This document shows, one piece after another, positions 13,829 to 21,199 of a stretch of 26,332 nt of DNA. The position numbers and the translations under genes were made by a program. Each line of letters opens with the position of its first letter. Within the stretch, counting starts at the first letter, position 1. The stretch covers positions 1 through 26,332 of the IMG/VR virus record IMGVR_UViG_3300010354_000541. One strand, written 5' to 3'. The notes under the pieces are model-generated. The model had not been told where the DNA came from and ran no database searches. It saw nothing but the letters and a program-made list of their open reading frames with translations. This stretch comes from a virus.

Positions 13829-13960
13829 TCAGCGACCCTTCAGGATGTCGAGCAGGCTGCGGCCCTTCGCCTCGATGGCGTCGGCCTTGGCCTTATGCTT
13901 CCTCATCACGAGCAGACCCGTGGCGAGACCGATCAGAAAGGAGACGATGGCGGTGATCAT
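13829..13960 (-). CDS. 43-residue single-span membrane protein
   Basis: A short gene: MITAIVSFLIGLATGLLVMR, then a basic helix KHKAKADAIEAKGRSLLDIL and KGR. One membrane helix spans residues 2-19, with a positively charged C-terminal side. Its ATG overlaps the fibre stop codon (ATGA), and its own stop is 4 bases before the lipoprotein start, which argues that it is real despite the length. It opens the lysis-like cassette, so it may be a small holin-type protein or a partner of the lipoprotein. Identity cannot be settled from 43 residues. Confidence 0.6.
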   Translation of the reverse strand: MITAIVSFLIGLATGLLVMRKHKAKADAIEAKGRSLLDILKGR

Positions 13961-15774
13961 GTTGAGAAAGTTCCAATCTTGAACCGGCTTATTTGAAACA
14001 CTCCGGCACCAGTTCCTACTTCGACATAAACGTCATAGTTATTACCATAAGGGAAACTCGTGGTAACGCCGCGAGAGTTCCCGGTCGAAGCGATGGCCGA
14101 AGAAGAGACCGTCCATGCTGTCTGCTGAACGCCAGCAAGATAAATTTGAAAATTGATGAAAGGCAATGTGCCATTGTGGTTGTAAAGATTGTTAAAACCT
14201 TCCGGGCAACAGAAGTCGAAGTAAACAGTCTGTTCGTATTCTACAGGGCTTTCAGGGTCAGATCCTGTGCAACTGAAAATGACATTGTGAACCCTAGTCG
14301 AAACAAGGTCAGCCCAGTTGAGTCCTAGATTGAACTCAGAGAAGGAACGATTAATTACTACGGTGTCATTAGCGATACCAGAAGGAGTCGGAGCCGATAC
14401 TGTTCCACTGAATGTGGCGCCAGACAAACTAGCCTTTGCCGCAAGAGCGCTGTTGAGGTCTGTCTGCGAGCTGAGCGTGCCGGTGATGCTTCCCCACGTC
14501 GCACCACCACCTCCAGAAACGACCTCCCATGCGTTGTTCTTTCGAGCGTACTGCGATCCGTTGGCCGGAGCATCGTTCACCGTCGAAAGCGTACCGAGGC
14601 CGAGGTTCGTGCGGGCAGTGGAGGTCGAGGCGAGACCCGAGAGATTGCCAGCCTTGCTCAGGTAGTTCGTCATGCCTGCCTGCGTCTGGTAGGTGCTCGC
14701 GGCGTTGGACTGCGTGAGGTAGGTCGATGCGGCGGCGCTGGTCGTCAGGTACGACGACATTCCTGAGATGGTCTGGTAGGTCGAGGCCGCGGTGGCGCTG
14801 GTCAGGTACGGCGTAAGGGCCGACGAGGTAATGTATCCTGCCGGGTTACTGGTGCTATACTTGCCATCGAGCGCCGTCTGGAGGTCGGTCTGGCTGGACA
14901 GCGTGCCGGTGATGGCACCCCAGGCCACACCCGAGGAGTCAGTCCCGTTGACCCAGAGGTTCGTCGAGGAGTTATACTTCAGGACCTGACCGTTGGTCGG
15001 CGAGGTGATCGAGACGTCGTGCAGTTCGTTCAGCTCGTAGCCGTTCTGGACGGCGACCAGGATGACGCCCTGCGTAGGATGAGCACGGACGACGATGCCC
15101 ACATAGACGAGGTGCTGCGGGGCCGAGGGCTTCGTGGTCGTCCACGTTCCGGCGGTCGTCGGGGAGAGGTAGAGTTGGACGCCTTCGGTCAGCGCCGACG
15201 TGTCGATGTTCTCGAGTTCGCCGCGGACGATGACGTAGCCCGTGCCGTTGTTAGCGATGCTCGTCTTCGTGAAGCCCATAGTCTGGGCGGAGTTCGCGTC
15301 GTTGTTCGCCTGGGCGAGCGTGATCAGGGGACGGTTGCCCGTGGCGCCGGAGATGTAGACGATGGAGCCGGCAGGGATGGTCGAGCCGGTCTGGTTGCGG
15401 ACTTCGACCTCGAGGTTGCGGGCGTTGGCCGTGCCGCCGAGCAGGCCGGCCTGGACGAAGGCGGTCGTCGCGATGGACGTGTCATTATCCCCGAAGGTCG
15501 GGGTCGGCGCCCGGGGGTCGCCCGTGAAGAGAGGGCTGGCAAGCGGGGCGTAGGCCGAGAGGTTGAGCGTGACCCAGTCGGTGTTATAGTTGACGCCGTC
15601 AATCTTCTGGAGGTACTGTCCAGCCGTGCCGCCAGCAGGGACGCCAGGGCCAGCAGGGCCGGTGGCACCAGTGGCACCCGTAGGACCGGCAGGGCCGGTA
15701 GCGCCAGGGGTCGCGACACTGCCAGAGATCGTGCCAGCGATGAGGGAATTGAACGTGCCGGTGATGGTCGCCAT
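13957..15774 (-). CDS. Collagen-like tail fibre or receptor-binding protein
   Basis: A 605-residue fibre. After a short N-terminal part that probably attaches to the tail, residues 23-46 are Gly-X-Y collagen repeats (PGATGPAGPTGATGATGPAG). QYLQKIDGVNYNTDWV (53-68) and the domain ending HDVSITSPTNGQVLKYNSST (252-271) are common in phage fibres. Residues 285-300 and 428-442 repeat as WG(A/S)ITGTLSSQTDL. Between them, 325-372 are short repeats with STYQT or STYLT. From about residue 470 the DNA is less G+C-rich, and the protein becomes Cys- and aromatic-rich (FDFCCPEGFNNLYNHNGTLP). That end is probably the receptor-binding tip. No chaperone-type autoprotease motif was seen. Confidence 0.85.
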   Translation of the reverse strand: MATITGTFNSLIAGTISGSVATPGATGPAGPTGATGATGPAGPGVPAGGTAGQYLQKIDGVNYNTDWVTLNLSAYAPLASPLFTGDPRAPTPTFGDNDTSIATTAFVQAGLLGGTANARNLEVEVRNQTGSTIPAGSIVYISGATGNRPLITLAQANNDANSAQTMGFTKTSIANNGTGYVIVRGELENIDTSALTEGVQLYLSPTTAGTWTTTKPSAPQHLVYVGIVVRAHPTQGVILVAVQNGYELNELHDVSITSPTNGQVLKYNSSTNLWVNGTDSSGVAWGAITGTLSSQTDLQTALDGKYSTSNPAGYITSSALTPYLTSATAASTYQTISGMSSYLTTSAAASTYLTQSNAASTYQTQAGMTNYLSKAGNLSGLASTSTARTNLGLGTLSTVNDAPANGSQYARKNNAWEVVSGGGGATWGSITGTLSSQTDLNSALAAKASLSGATFSGTVSAPTPSGIANDTVVINRSFSEFNLGLNWADLVSTRVHNVIFSCTGSDPESPVEYEQTVYFDFCCPEGFNNLYNHNGTLPFINFQIYLAGVQQTAWTVSSSAIASTGNSRGVTTSFPYGNNYDVYVEVGTGAGVFQISRFKIGTFST

Positions 15775-15775
15775 G

Positions 15776-16099
15776 TTAAGACTGGGTAATGGTTCCGAGA
15801 ATCTGCACGCGGAACTTGGTGGAGTGCGTCACGGGGCCGCCCGGGAACTGAAAGCGGATGTCCCAGCTCGCGAGGCCAACGGCCCAGTCGGAGGTATCAC
15901 CGACATAGGTAGCCGTGAAAGACAGACCTCCGGCGGCGATGACCACCGTCATGTCGTAGTCGTTGTTTGCCGAGTCGCGAAGGGTCGAAGTGATGGTCGT
16001 GCCCGTCAGCGTGGCGGGTTCTCCGGCGCCAGGAGTCCACGTCCAAGTGCTGGAGAAACTGTCTCCACGGGAAAACGATGCGGTTGTAGAGCAGCTCAT
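15776..16099 (-). CDS. Hypothetical structural protein, beta-rich
   Basis: A 107-residue Ser/Thr-rich protein (MSCSTTASFSRGDSFSSTWT) with alternating strands, a likely small immunoglobulin-like or beta-sandwich fold (ATLTGTTITSTLRDSANNDY). It ends one base before the fibre gene. Small beta-sandwich proteins next to fibres often attach them or decorate the tail, which is a fair guess here. The ATG follows motif CCAA-N3-GGGCAA at 16111-16123. Confidence 0.6.
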   Translation of the reverse strand: MSCSTTASFSRGDSFSSTWTWTPGAGEPATLTGTTITSTLRDSANNDYDMTVVIAAGGLSFTATYVGDTSDWAVGLASWDIRFQFPGGPVTHSTKFRVQILGTITQS

Positions 16100-16110
16100 C
16101 GGGTCTAACC

Positions 16111-16123
16111 TTGCCCCGATTGG
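16111..16123 (-). promoter_or_regulatory. CCAA-N3-GGGCAA leader motif, site D
   Basis: Minus-strand CCAATCGGGGCAA ends 11 bases before the ATG of the gene at 16099. It shares 15 bases with site C (TTCCAATCGGGGCAA). It may be a ribosome-loading or promoter element, and does not resemble a Shine-Dalgarno sequence. Confidence 0.5.
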
Positions 16124-16131
16124 AAGGGGGG

Positions 16132-16539
16132 TCAGGTCACGGGGTCCAGCAGGCCGATGTCGTCGATGACGGTGCCGATTACGGGGGGCGTGGTCGTCTG
16201 GTAGGGGCTGGAGAAAGCCGAAGCGTCAATCGTGAAAGTCTCGGCGAGATCGGTCGTGACGGTCTGCCCGGTCAGGACGGACTCATAGCGGACGTCCAAG
16301 TAGATGAAGGCGAAGACGGAGACGCCCTGTACGTTGATTGTGGCCGAAGGTTCGGCGCGGAACGGGTTAAATCCTCCAGCGATGAGCCCGTTGCCTTCCT
16401 CGCTTTTGAAGAAACCAGACGACGCGGCGTAGGTGACGTTGTGGTCGTTGACAGTCGGCGTCCCGCCCTGCACGACAGCCCGACGCAGGGTCGCCCACGT
16501 AGAGATGCCGATGGCATTGTCTCCGATCACGTAGCCCAT
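16132..16539 (-). CDS. Hypothetical tail-associated protein
   Basis: A 135-residue protein, MGYVIGDNAIGISTWATLRR at the start, mostly strands, with no recognised domain. It is joined to the gene before it by a TGATG overlap and lies between tail proteins and the fibre. Position suggests a tail-tip or baseplate component. Confidence 0.6.
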   Translation of the reverse strand: MGYVIGDNAIGISTWATLRRAVVQGGTPTVNDHNVTYAASSGFFKSEEGNGLIAGGFNPFRAEPSATINVQGVSVFAFIYLDVRYESVLTGQTVTTDLAETFTIDASAFSSPYQTTTPPVIGTVIDDIGLLDPVT

Positions 16540-17102
16540 CAGATGCGGGCGTAGTAATACTGCGCCGTGTCGGTGCCTAGCTTGATGCGGTCGCCCCAGA
16601 GGGAGCCGGTGACGTATTGGTTCACGCTGATGCTCGGACCCGTGGCCTCGGTGGCGACGGCCAGCAGGACGTACCCGTAGGTGTCGGTGTCAGCCAGGGC
16701 GACGTCCGAGTTGATGATGCGGGGGTAGTCCGTGGAGGTATCGTCGGCGCTAGGGAAAGCCCCCGTGGTCGCGTCCTTGCCTGCGCGCAGGTAAATAAAG
16801 CATTCGTGCGTCGTAGCGTCGAAGGGCGTCATCACCGAGACGGGCCAGTCAGGGACGCCGGCGGTCGTGCGGTCGAGTTTGACCCAGACCGCGTCCTCCT
16901 CGATCTGCGGTACCAAGTTGTTGATGGTGCCAGGGACGACCTGATAGAGCCACGCCGAGCCCGCCACGTCGTAGTGCAGGTTGACCACCTTCAGCGGGTG
17001 GTTGTTCGCCTGCGTGACAGACGGGAACGGGTCGGACGTGTCGAGGGTGAACCCGTGCGCGGACGAGTCGAAGTTATAGCCGACTCCGGGTTGCAGTTTC
17101 AT
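16539..17102 (-). CDS. Hypothetical tail-associated protein
   Basis: A 187-residue protein, MKLQPGVGYNFDSSAHGFTL at the start, with strand-rich, Thr- and Asp-rich sequence and an aromatic end (QYYYARI). No domain is recognised. The start overlaps the stop of the upstream gene (TAATG), and the end overlaps the next start (TGATG). The tight coupling implies the proteins are made in fixed ratio, as for parts of one tail-tip complex. Confidence 0.65.
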   Translation of the reverse strand: MKLQPGVGYNFDSSAHGFTLDTSDPFPSVTQANNHPLKVVNLHYDVAGSAWLYQVVPGTINNLVPQIEEDAVWVKLDRTTAGVPDWPVSVMTPFDATTHECFIYLRAGKDATTGAFPSADDTSTDYPRIINSDVALADTDTYGYVLLAVATEATGPSISVNQYVTGSLWGDRIKLGTDTAQYYYARI

Positions 17103-17935
17103 TAGACGGAGGCGTAGACGGAGCTGTTATAGCCCTCGCGGTTGAACCGCAGCTCATACTGGACCTTGTAGAGCAGGCCGAAATCCTCGAAGGACACCTG
17201 AGCCAAGAGCAACTGATTCTTTCCGCTGATAGTGAAAGACGTGCCCATGTAGTCGGGGACGAGTTTCTTTCCTGCGAACGTGCCGTTTCCGGAGGTCTTG
17301 CCGACCGCGTTTCGGTGATCGTTGACGATGGTCGAACTTGTCGTGTAGAAGATGCCAGACAGCGAGCACTGCGGGGCGAGGTAGTTCGTCTTGCCATAGA
17401 AGTCATTGAACTCGGCTTTCTTGAATCCCTTAAAGGTACGTCCTTTAGGGCTTTCAAAAGTGGCTCCGTTATTGCCTCCGTACTCTGTCGGATTGGTTCC
17501 AGGGATGACTTGAAAGTTCGGGTCTGCCTTCGTACCAGGGCTAGGACCGACGCCGGCGATGGGCGAGCCGGAGAAGCCAAGCGCCGTGGCCGTCTCGAAG
17601 AAGTTAGGGTGAGTCGTGATGTGCTCCGAGGTCAGACCCTGCGAGCCGGTGATCTGCGGGTCGGTCGACGAGGCGCCGTCGGCGATGCCCACGTAGTCAA
17701 TCGTCAAGGTAGCGATGCCTAGGGCATCAATGACATAGGTATAACGATGAGACTTGCAGTTTGCCTCGATAGGGCAATTCGAACCACGCATAAGGATGGG
17801 ATTTCCGGCGATGGCGCTTTCGTCCACCTTATAGACGACAGTAGCGGTCAACAAGCCGTATCCGTCATCGCTTACTTTGCCTCCTGGCTGTTGAAGGGCG
17901 GTGCCTAGGTTATTGCCTTGTTCGATGCGAGCCAT
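17102..17935 (-). CDS. Hypothetical structural protein after the tape-measure-like gene
   Basis: A 277-residue beta-rich protein, MARIEQGNNLGTALQQPGGK at the start. It is Gly-, Ser- and Asn-rich throughout with several Cys (GSNCPIEANC, APQCSLSG). In siphophages the gene after the tape measure normally encodes the distal tail protein, and this one has a plausible length. I see no signature for that family, so the role is from position only. No Shine-Dalgarno sequence precedes the ATG, which lies 3 bases after the previous stop. Confidence 0.65.
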   Translation of the reverse strand: MARIEQGNNLGTALQQPGGKVSDDGYGLLTATVVYKVDESAIAGNPILMRGSNCPIEANCKSHRYTYVIDALGIATLTIDYVGIADGASSTDPQITGSQGLTSEHITTHPNFFETATALGFSGSPIAGVGPSPGTKADPNFQVIPGTNPTEYGGNNGATFESPKGRTFKGFKKAEFNDFYGKTNYLAPQCSLSGIFYTTSSTIVNDHRNAVGKTSGNGTFAGKKLVPDYMGTSFTISGKNQLLLAQVSFEDFGLLYKVQYELRFNREGYNSSVYASV

Positions 17936-17938
17936 GGT

Positions 17939-18772
17939 TTATTTGGAAGGGGTCTTGGTGAAGTCGGTTGGGACGCCGGACGTGCCGGAAATCTTCTGAA
18001 GTTCTGCGAGCTGAGCCAAAGCAATTTCATTTTGCTTAGCCATTGCTTCAAGAACCGGGTTAGGTCCGACACCGATGACGTTGCCGAAGCCTTCAGGACC
18101 TTTGAAGTCCTTAGCCGCCGCCGCCGCCAGAGGGTCTTTCTTTTGCATCTCCATCAGGTTAAGGCGGACTGCCGCTTGGATTTCAGGAGACTTGGAAAGC
18201 AGTTCAGCCTGCTTTTCCCTAGCACCTGTAACTCCCTCTAAAGCCTTTAGGTATCCAGGCGCCTGTGAACTCCTTGTCTTAAGCTCCATCAAGGCCGCAC
18301 CTTCCTTAGTGTTTAGAAGGAAGTCCTTTGCGATCTGCTCGCTGGAAAGTTTTGCCTGCTCCTCAGACTCTGTCGCCTTCTTCTGAAGGTCGCGCTTCTT
18401 AGCCCAATACTGTTCCTCTTTGGAAATCAGTTCGTTCGTTCCGTCGATAGCCGCCTGATTGGCGTCCTGTTGCTTCTTCTGATTCTCTTCGATTTTCCTA
18501 GAGATGATTGAGATCGCGGCAGTGACCAAGGCCATCGGACCTAGGAAGGAAAGGAAGATGTCCTTGAAGGACATGCTGAACTTCCTGCCGATTTCATCGA
18601 CCTGTTTGCCGACGCTGACCGTGGACTCCTTACTGGCGTCCATGGAACGCTTGGTGGTCTTGCTGACTTTCTCGACCTGTTTGTTGAAGCTCTCTGTGGC
18701 CGCCTTGGCCTTATCCATGGCCTGCGGGACATCGGAGTTGGTCTTCAGGTCAATCTCAAGGGACTGGGACAT
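17939..18772 (-). CDS. Short tape-measure-like protein
   Basis: A 277-residue protein beginning MSQSLEIDLKTNSDVPQAMD and largely helical. It has a coiled N-terminal part, one hydrophobic helix at about residues 73-92 (IFLSFLGPMALVTAAISIIS), then a Lys/Gln-rich coiled coil (IEENQKKQQDANQAAIDGTN). This is the pattern of tape-measure proteins, and its place after the chaperone candidate agrees. It is short for that family. Known scaling of about 0.15 nm of tail per residue would give roughly 40 nm. Start 18772 is chosen because the frame further up is a shadow of the overlapping gene. Confidence 0.65.
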   Translation of the reverse strand: MSQSLEIDLKTNSDVPQAMDKAKAATESFNKQVEKVSKTTKRSMDASKESTVSVGKQVDEIGRKFSMSFKDIFLSFLGPMALVTAAISIISRKIEENQKKQQDANQAAIDGTNELISKEEQYWAKKRDLQKKATESEEQAKLSSEQIAKDFLLNTKEGAALMELKTRSSQAPGYLKALEGVTGAREKQAELLSKSPEIQAAVRLNLMEMQKKDPLAAAAAKDFKGPEGFGNVIGVGPNPVLEAMAKQNEIALAQLAELQKISGTSGVPTDFTKTPSK

Positions 18773-19361
18773 CGGTCGTAGGGGGGCTTTCCTTTGCAGG
18801 ATTGGAAGCAGTCGCGGCGGCTTCCTTGGCTTCCTCGGCTGCCATGAATGCTTCCTCCTCTGGGGACATGATCGCCACGTCCGCACCCTTGCGGATAGCC
18901 AGGGCGGAGTTAAGCCAGATGGCCTGGCACTCCGGCATCTCCCACGCGCGCTGCTCAGGGATGCCCGACGCGATGAGGTTTGCCACGATTGAAAGGGGCC
19001 ACGGGACGCCCTTGCTCCCACCTCCAGACTTAGCCTTATTCTGCTCCCAGAACTTAGGCCAGTCATGGACTAGGATGTAGCCGGCGAAGGCTTCGAGTGC
19101 TTTTTCAAAGTCTTTAGGATTATGGTTAAGCCAGGTTATCCTTACCTTATCGAAAAACCCAAGGTGGCCTAGGGGCTCCTCGGCGCATACGTGGCAAGCG
19201 AAGATAAGGTCAGCCGGAGTGATCGCACGATGCCCATCGACCAGAGGAGAGTTTAATCCCATCAGTCGCACCCGGTACTTTAGGCACCACGGGTAAAGAG
19301 TTCGACCCAGCAACCGAAAGCGGCCTGGGTCGATGTAGGCGTTCAGGAAGCGGCGGTCCAC
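18756..19361 (-). CDS. Putative tail assembly chaperone
   Basis: A 201-residue protein starting with GTG, directly after the sequence AGAGGA. The start MDRRFLNAYIDPGRFRLLGR, the segment LYPWCLKYRVRLMGLNSPLV and a late helix PECQAIWLNSALAIRKGADV resemble small phage proteins between tube and tape-measure genes that act as assembly chaperones. The tail is Glu/Ala-rich and disordered. It overlaps the tape-measure-like gene by 17 bases, and a CCCCCCT run sits just before that overlap. Chaperones of this kind are often made in two forms by ribosomal frameshifting. Confidence 0.55.
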   Translation of the reverse strand: MDRRFLNAYIDPGRFRLLGRTLYPWCLKYRVRLMGLNSPLVDGHRAITPADLIFACHVCAEEPLGHLGFFDKVRITWLNHNPKDFEKALEAFAGYILVHDWPKFWEQNKAKSGGGSKGVPWPLSIVANLIASGIPEQRAWEMPECQAIWLNSALAIRKGADVAIMSPEEEAFMAAEEAKEAAATASNPAKESPPTTDVPVP

Positions 19362-19395
19362 TCCTCTGATGCTAGCCCCTTTACAGGGGTGTCAA

Positions 19396-19776
19396 TTAGG
19401 CAGGCGTGATGCCTTCGTAGTCGACCGCCGTGATCGTGACAGCCGTGAAGCCCTTGTTCGAGCCCTTGTCATCAATCTTGGTGATGGTGCCGACGAAGGA
19501 CGCCGAGGCAGAGCCGGAGGGGTAGGCCGAAGCCGTGTTGACCGTGAAGGACAGGGCCGCGCCGAGGACCGGCATGGTCGAGGTCTTGGCGATGCCTTCG
19601 ATGGTGATCTCAGTCTTACGGTCGTCGTAACGGGCCGTCTTAGTGAGGCCGGCTTCGTCGACCACAGTGGCCTCGGAGTTGAACGAGGACGAAAGGCTGT
19701 AGCTCTGGACGAAGAGATTAGTGACAGTACCCGCGACTCCGTAGATGCAGGTGGTTCCGGTATCGATGGCGGCCAT
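19396..19776 (-). CDS. Probable tail tube protein
   Basis: A 126-residue all-beta protein, MAAIDTGTTCIYGVAGTVTN at the start. It has an internal stretch DEAGLTKTARYDDRKTEITIEGIA typical of the strand-loop-strand region of tail tube and related ring-forming proteins. It lies between the tail-completion and chaperone candidates, which is where the tube gene sits in siphophages. It is small for a major tube protein. A leader with the CCAA-N3-GGGCAA motif suggests strong or special initiation. Confidence 0.55.
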   Translation of the reverse strand: MAAIDTGTTCIYGVAGTVTNLFVQSYSLSSSFNSEATVVDEAGLTKTARYDDRKTEITIEGIAKTSTMPVLGAALSFTVNTASAYPSGSASASFVGTITKIDDKGSNKGFTAVTITAVDYEGITPA

Positions 19777-19782
19777 TTGTCT

Positions 19783-19795
19783 TTGCCCCGATTGG
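19783..19795 (-). promoter_or_regulatory. CCAA-N3-GGGCAA leader motif, site C
   Basis: Minus-strand CCAATCGGGGCAA ends 6 bases before the ATG of the tube-like gene. It is identical in its 13-base core to site D. Confidence 0.5.
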
Positions 19796-19797
19796 AA

Positions 19798-20232
19798 TTA
19801 GGCCGGAGGAAGGACCACCAGCACGTCAAAGGCGAAGGAGGTCGCCCAGGAGCGTTCGTCGAGTCCCTCGTCTTCTGAGACCATAGTGACGTCATAGCAG
19901 GACGCGTCCGTCGAGCTGACGAAGGCGGCCTTGATGGATGTCAGGTCCCTCATGTTTCCGGACAGGGCTGCGCATCGGGCGCGGTGATCGGCGAGGGTCG
20001 TGTCGTCCGCGTTGGAGAAAAGGGTGATGCGGACCGAGCAGGCATAGTTGCCAAGCCCCTCGGGGAGGTCGCCAGGAGCCCGGGCGGAGTCGCATAGGAC
20101 AACTGCTTTTGGCAGGGTCTGGGTCACGGCGCTGTCCCCCGTCAGGAATTGGACGGAGGTCAGCCCGGTCTGGGTGGACAGGTAGGTGGCAAGCGTGGCT
20201 TCCACGATGTGCCTAATGCTCTTCGTACCCAT
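19798..20232 (-). CDS. Putative tail terminator or tail-completion protein
   Basis: A 144-residue mixed alpha/beta protein, MGTKSIRHIVEATLATYLST at the start. The opening helix, followed by LPKAVVLCDSARAPGDLPEG and a strand with VRITLFSNADD, resembles tail-completion proteins that cap the tube. Those fold around a helix packed on a sheet. It comes right before the tube-like gene, matching the usual gene order. The call is inferred from pattern and position. Confidence 0.55.
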   Translation of the reverse strand: MGTKSIRHIVEATLATYLSTQTGLTSVQFLTGDSAVTQTLPKAVVLCDSARAPGDLPEGLGNYACSVRITLFSNADDTTLADHRARCAALSGNMRDLTSIKAAFVSSTDASCYDVTMVSEDEGLDERSWATSFAFDVLVVLPPA

Positions 20233-20239
20233 TGTACCT

Positions 20240-20252
20240 TTGCCCTTTTTGG
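20240..20252 (-). promoter_or_regulatory. CCAA-N3-GGGCAA leader motif, site B
   Basis: Minus-strand CCAAAAAGGGCAA ends 7 bases before the ATG of the tail-completion candidate. It also lies in the 70-base gap between this gene and the opposing ligase gene. Confidence 0.5.
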
Positions 20253-20266
20253 TAGTTTAAAGGAAC

Positions 20267-20295
20267 TTGACAGGGGGATGTGGGTAGCCTTTATT
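20267..20295 (+). promoter_or_regulatory. Sigma70-like promoter of the ligase gene
   Basis: TTGACA at 20267-20272 is a perfect -35 box. A 17-base spacer follows, then TTTATT at 20290-20295 (4 of 6 matches to TATAAT). Transcription would begin about 7 bases later, at or next to the ATG at 20303, so the mRNA would have no leader. Confidence 0.6.
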
Positions 20296-20302
20296 TGTGC
20301 GT

Positions 20303-21199
20303 ATGTTCGACGACCCGGCACTGACTAGCTTCCTTGGTATGCTACAGCATATCGAGGAGCACCGCGTCATCAGACCCATCAAGCGCAGGGTCGTTAAGGT
20401 TCGCCGTGGCCCTATGCTGGCCCGTCTTTATGCCGGCGAGACCCCTGCGTCCTACGTCTGCGAGCCCAAGGTCGATGGCCTCCGCGTCCTGATTACTGCC
20501 GACCTATCCCGTCGCGTCGTCCGTTTCGAGACCCGCAACGGCAACCCTATGCCTTCCCTCAACCATCTGGCCGACGAGGTGCTCGACCTCCTGGCTGGCA
20601 AGGATGGCATCTGGGTGCTCGACGGCGAGGCCGTGTCCGGCAAGTCCTTCTTCACCTCGGTCGGTGCCCTCCGCTCGGAACAATCCGCGGACGATGCCCG
20701 TGTCTGGCTGTTTGACATTCCATCTGTGGATGGCGATTACAGCACCCGCCGTGCCTCTCTGGAGGCTTTGTTCGCTCAGTCCTATCCTACGTCCCTCTTG
20801 CTCATCCCGAGCGTCTCCTGCACCCCGGCGGAAGCCTTTCTCCGCTTTACCGCCGAAGGCTTCGAAGGAGCCATGGTCAAGGACACGACCGCCCCCTACT
20901 CTTACGGCCTCCGCTCCAGGGCTTGGCTTAAGGTCAAGGACGCCGACACCACTGACGCCGAGATTGTGGACGTGGTCGAAGGCACGGGCAAGTGCGCCGG
21001 CATGGCAGGCCATATCGTCGTGCGCTGCGGACGCCGCTTGGTCAAAGTCGGCACGGGCATGGATAACGCCACCCGCGTCGCCCTGCTCGCCGACCGCTCT
21101 CAGCTCATCGGTCAGACCGCTGAGGTAGACTTCCAGATGAAGACCCCGAAGGGCTCGCTACGCCACCCGGTGTTCGTGCAGGTGCGCTCGGATAAGTGA
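20303..21199 (+). CDS. ATP-dependent DNA ligase
   Basis: A 298-residue ligase and the only plus-strand gene. Motif I is CEPKVDGLR with the adenylated Lys at 56, motif III VLDGEAV (106-112), motif IV EGFEGAMVKD (185-194) and motif V WLKVKD (208-213). An OB domain follows (214-298), ending LRHPVFVQVRSDK as in small phage ligases. It seals nicks after replication or recombination. A GTG at 20297 could add two residues, but the promoter predicts an mRNA starting close to the ATG at 20303. It ends directly against the stop codon of the opposing neck gene with no gap. Its opposite direction and own promoter suggest a separately acquired gene. Confidence 0.92.
   Translation: MFDDPALTSFLGMLQHIEEHRVIRPIKRRVVKVRRGPMLARLYAGETPASYVCEPKVDGLRVLITADLSRRVVRFETRNGNPMPSLNHLADEVLDLLAGKDGIWVLDGEAVSGKSFFTSVGALRSEQSADDARVWLFDIPSVDGDYSTRRASLEALFAQSYPTSLLLIPSVSCTPAEAFLRFTAEGFEGAMVKDTTAPYSYGLRSRAWLKVKDADTTDAEIVDVVEGTGKCAGMAGHIVVRCGRRLVKVGTGMDNATRVALLADRSQLIGQTAEVDFQMKTPKGSLRHPVFVQVRSDK

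Noticed and set aside
18773-19066. N-terminal extension of the tape-measure-like protein
   Set aside because: It overlaps the chaperone candidate in another frame and is Arg/Ser-rich shadow sequence. It is kept only as the possible partner frame for slippage.
19367-19395. TTGACA on the minus strand before the chaperone candidate, with CCCCT/AGGGG hairpin
   Set aside because: No usable -10 box lies 16-18 bases downstream (GCATCA), and the hairpin has no T tract.
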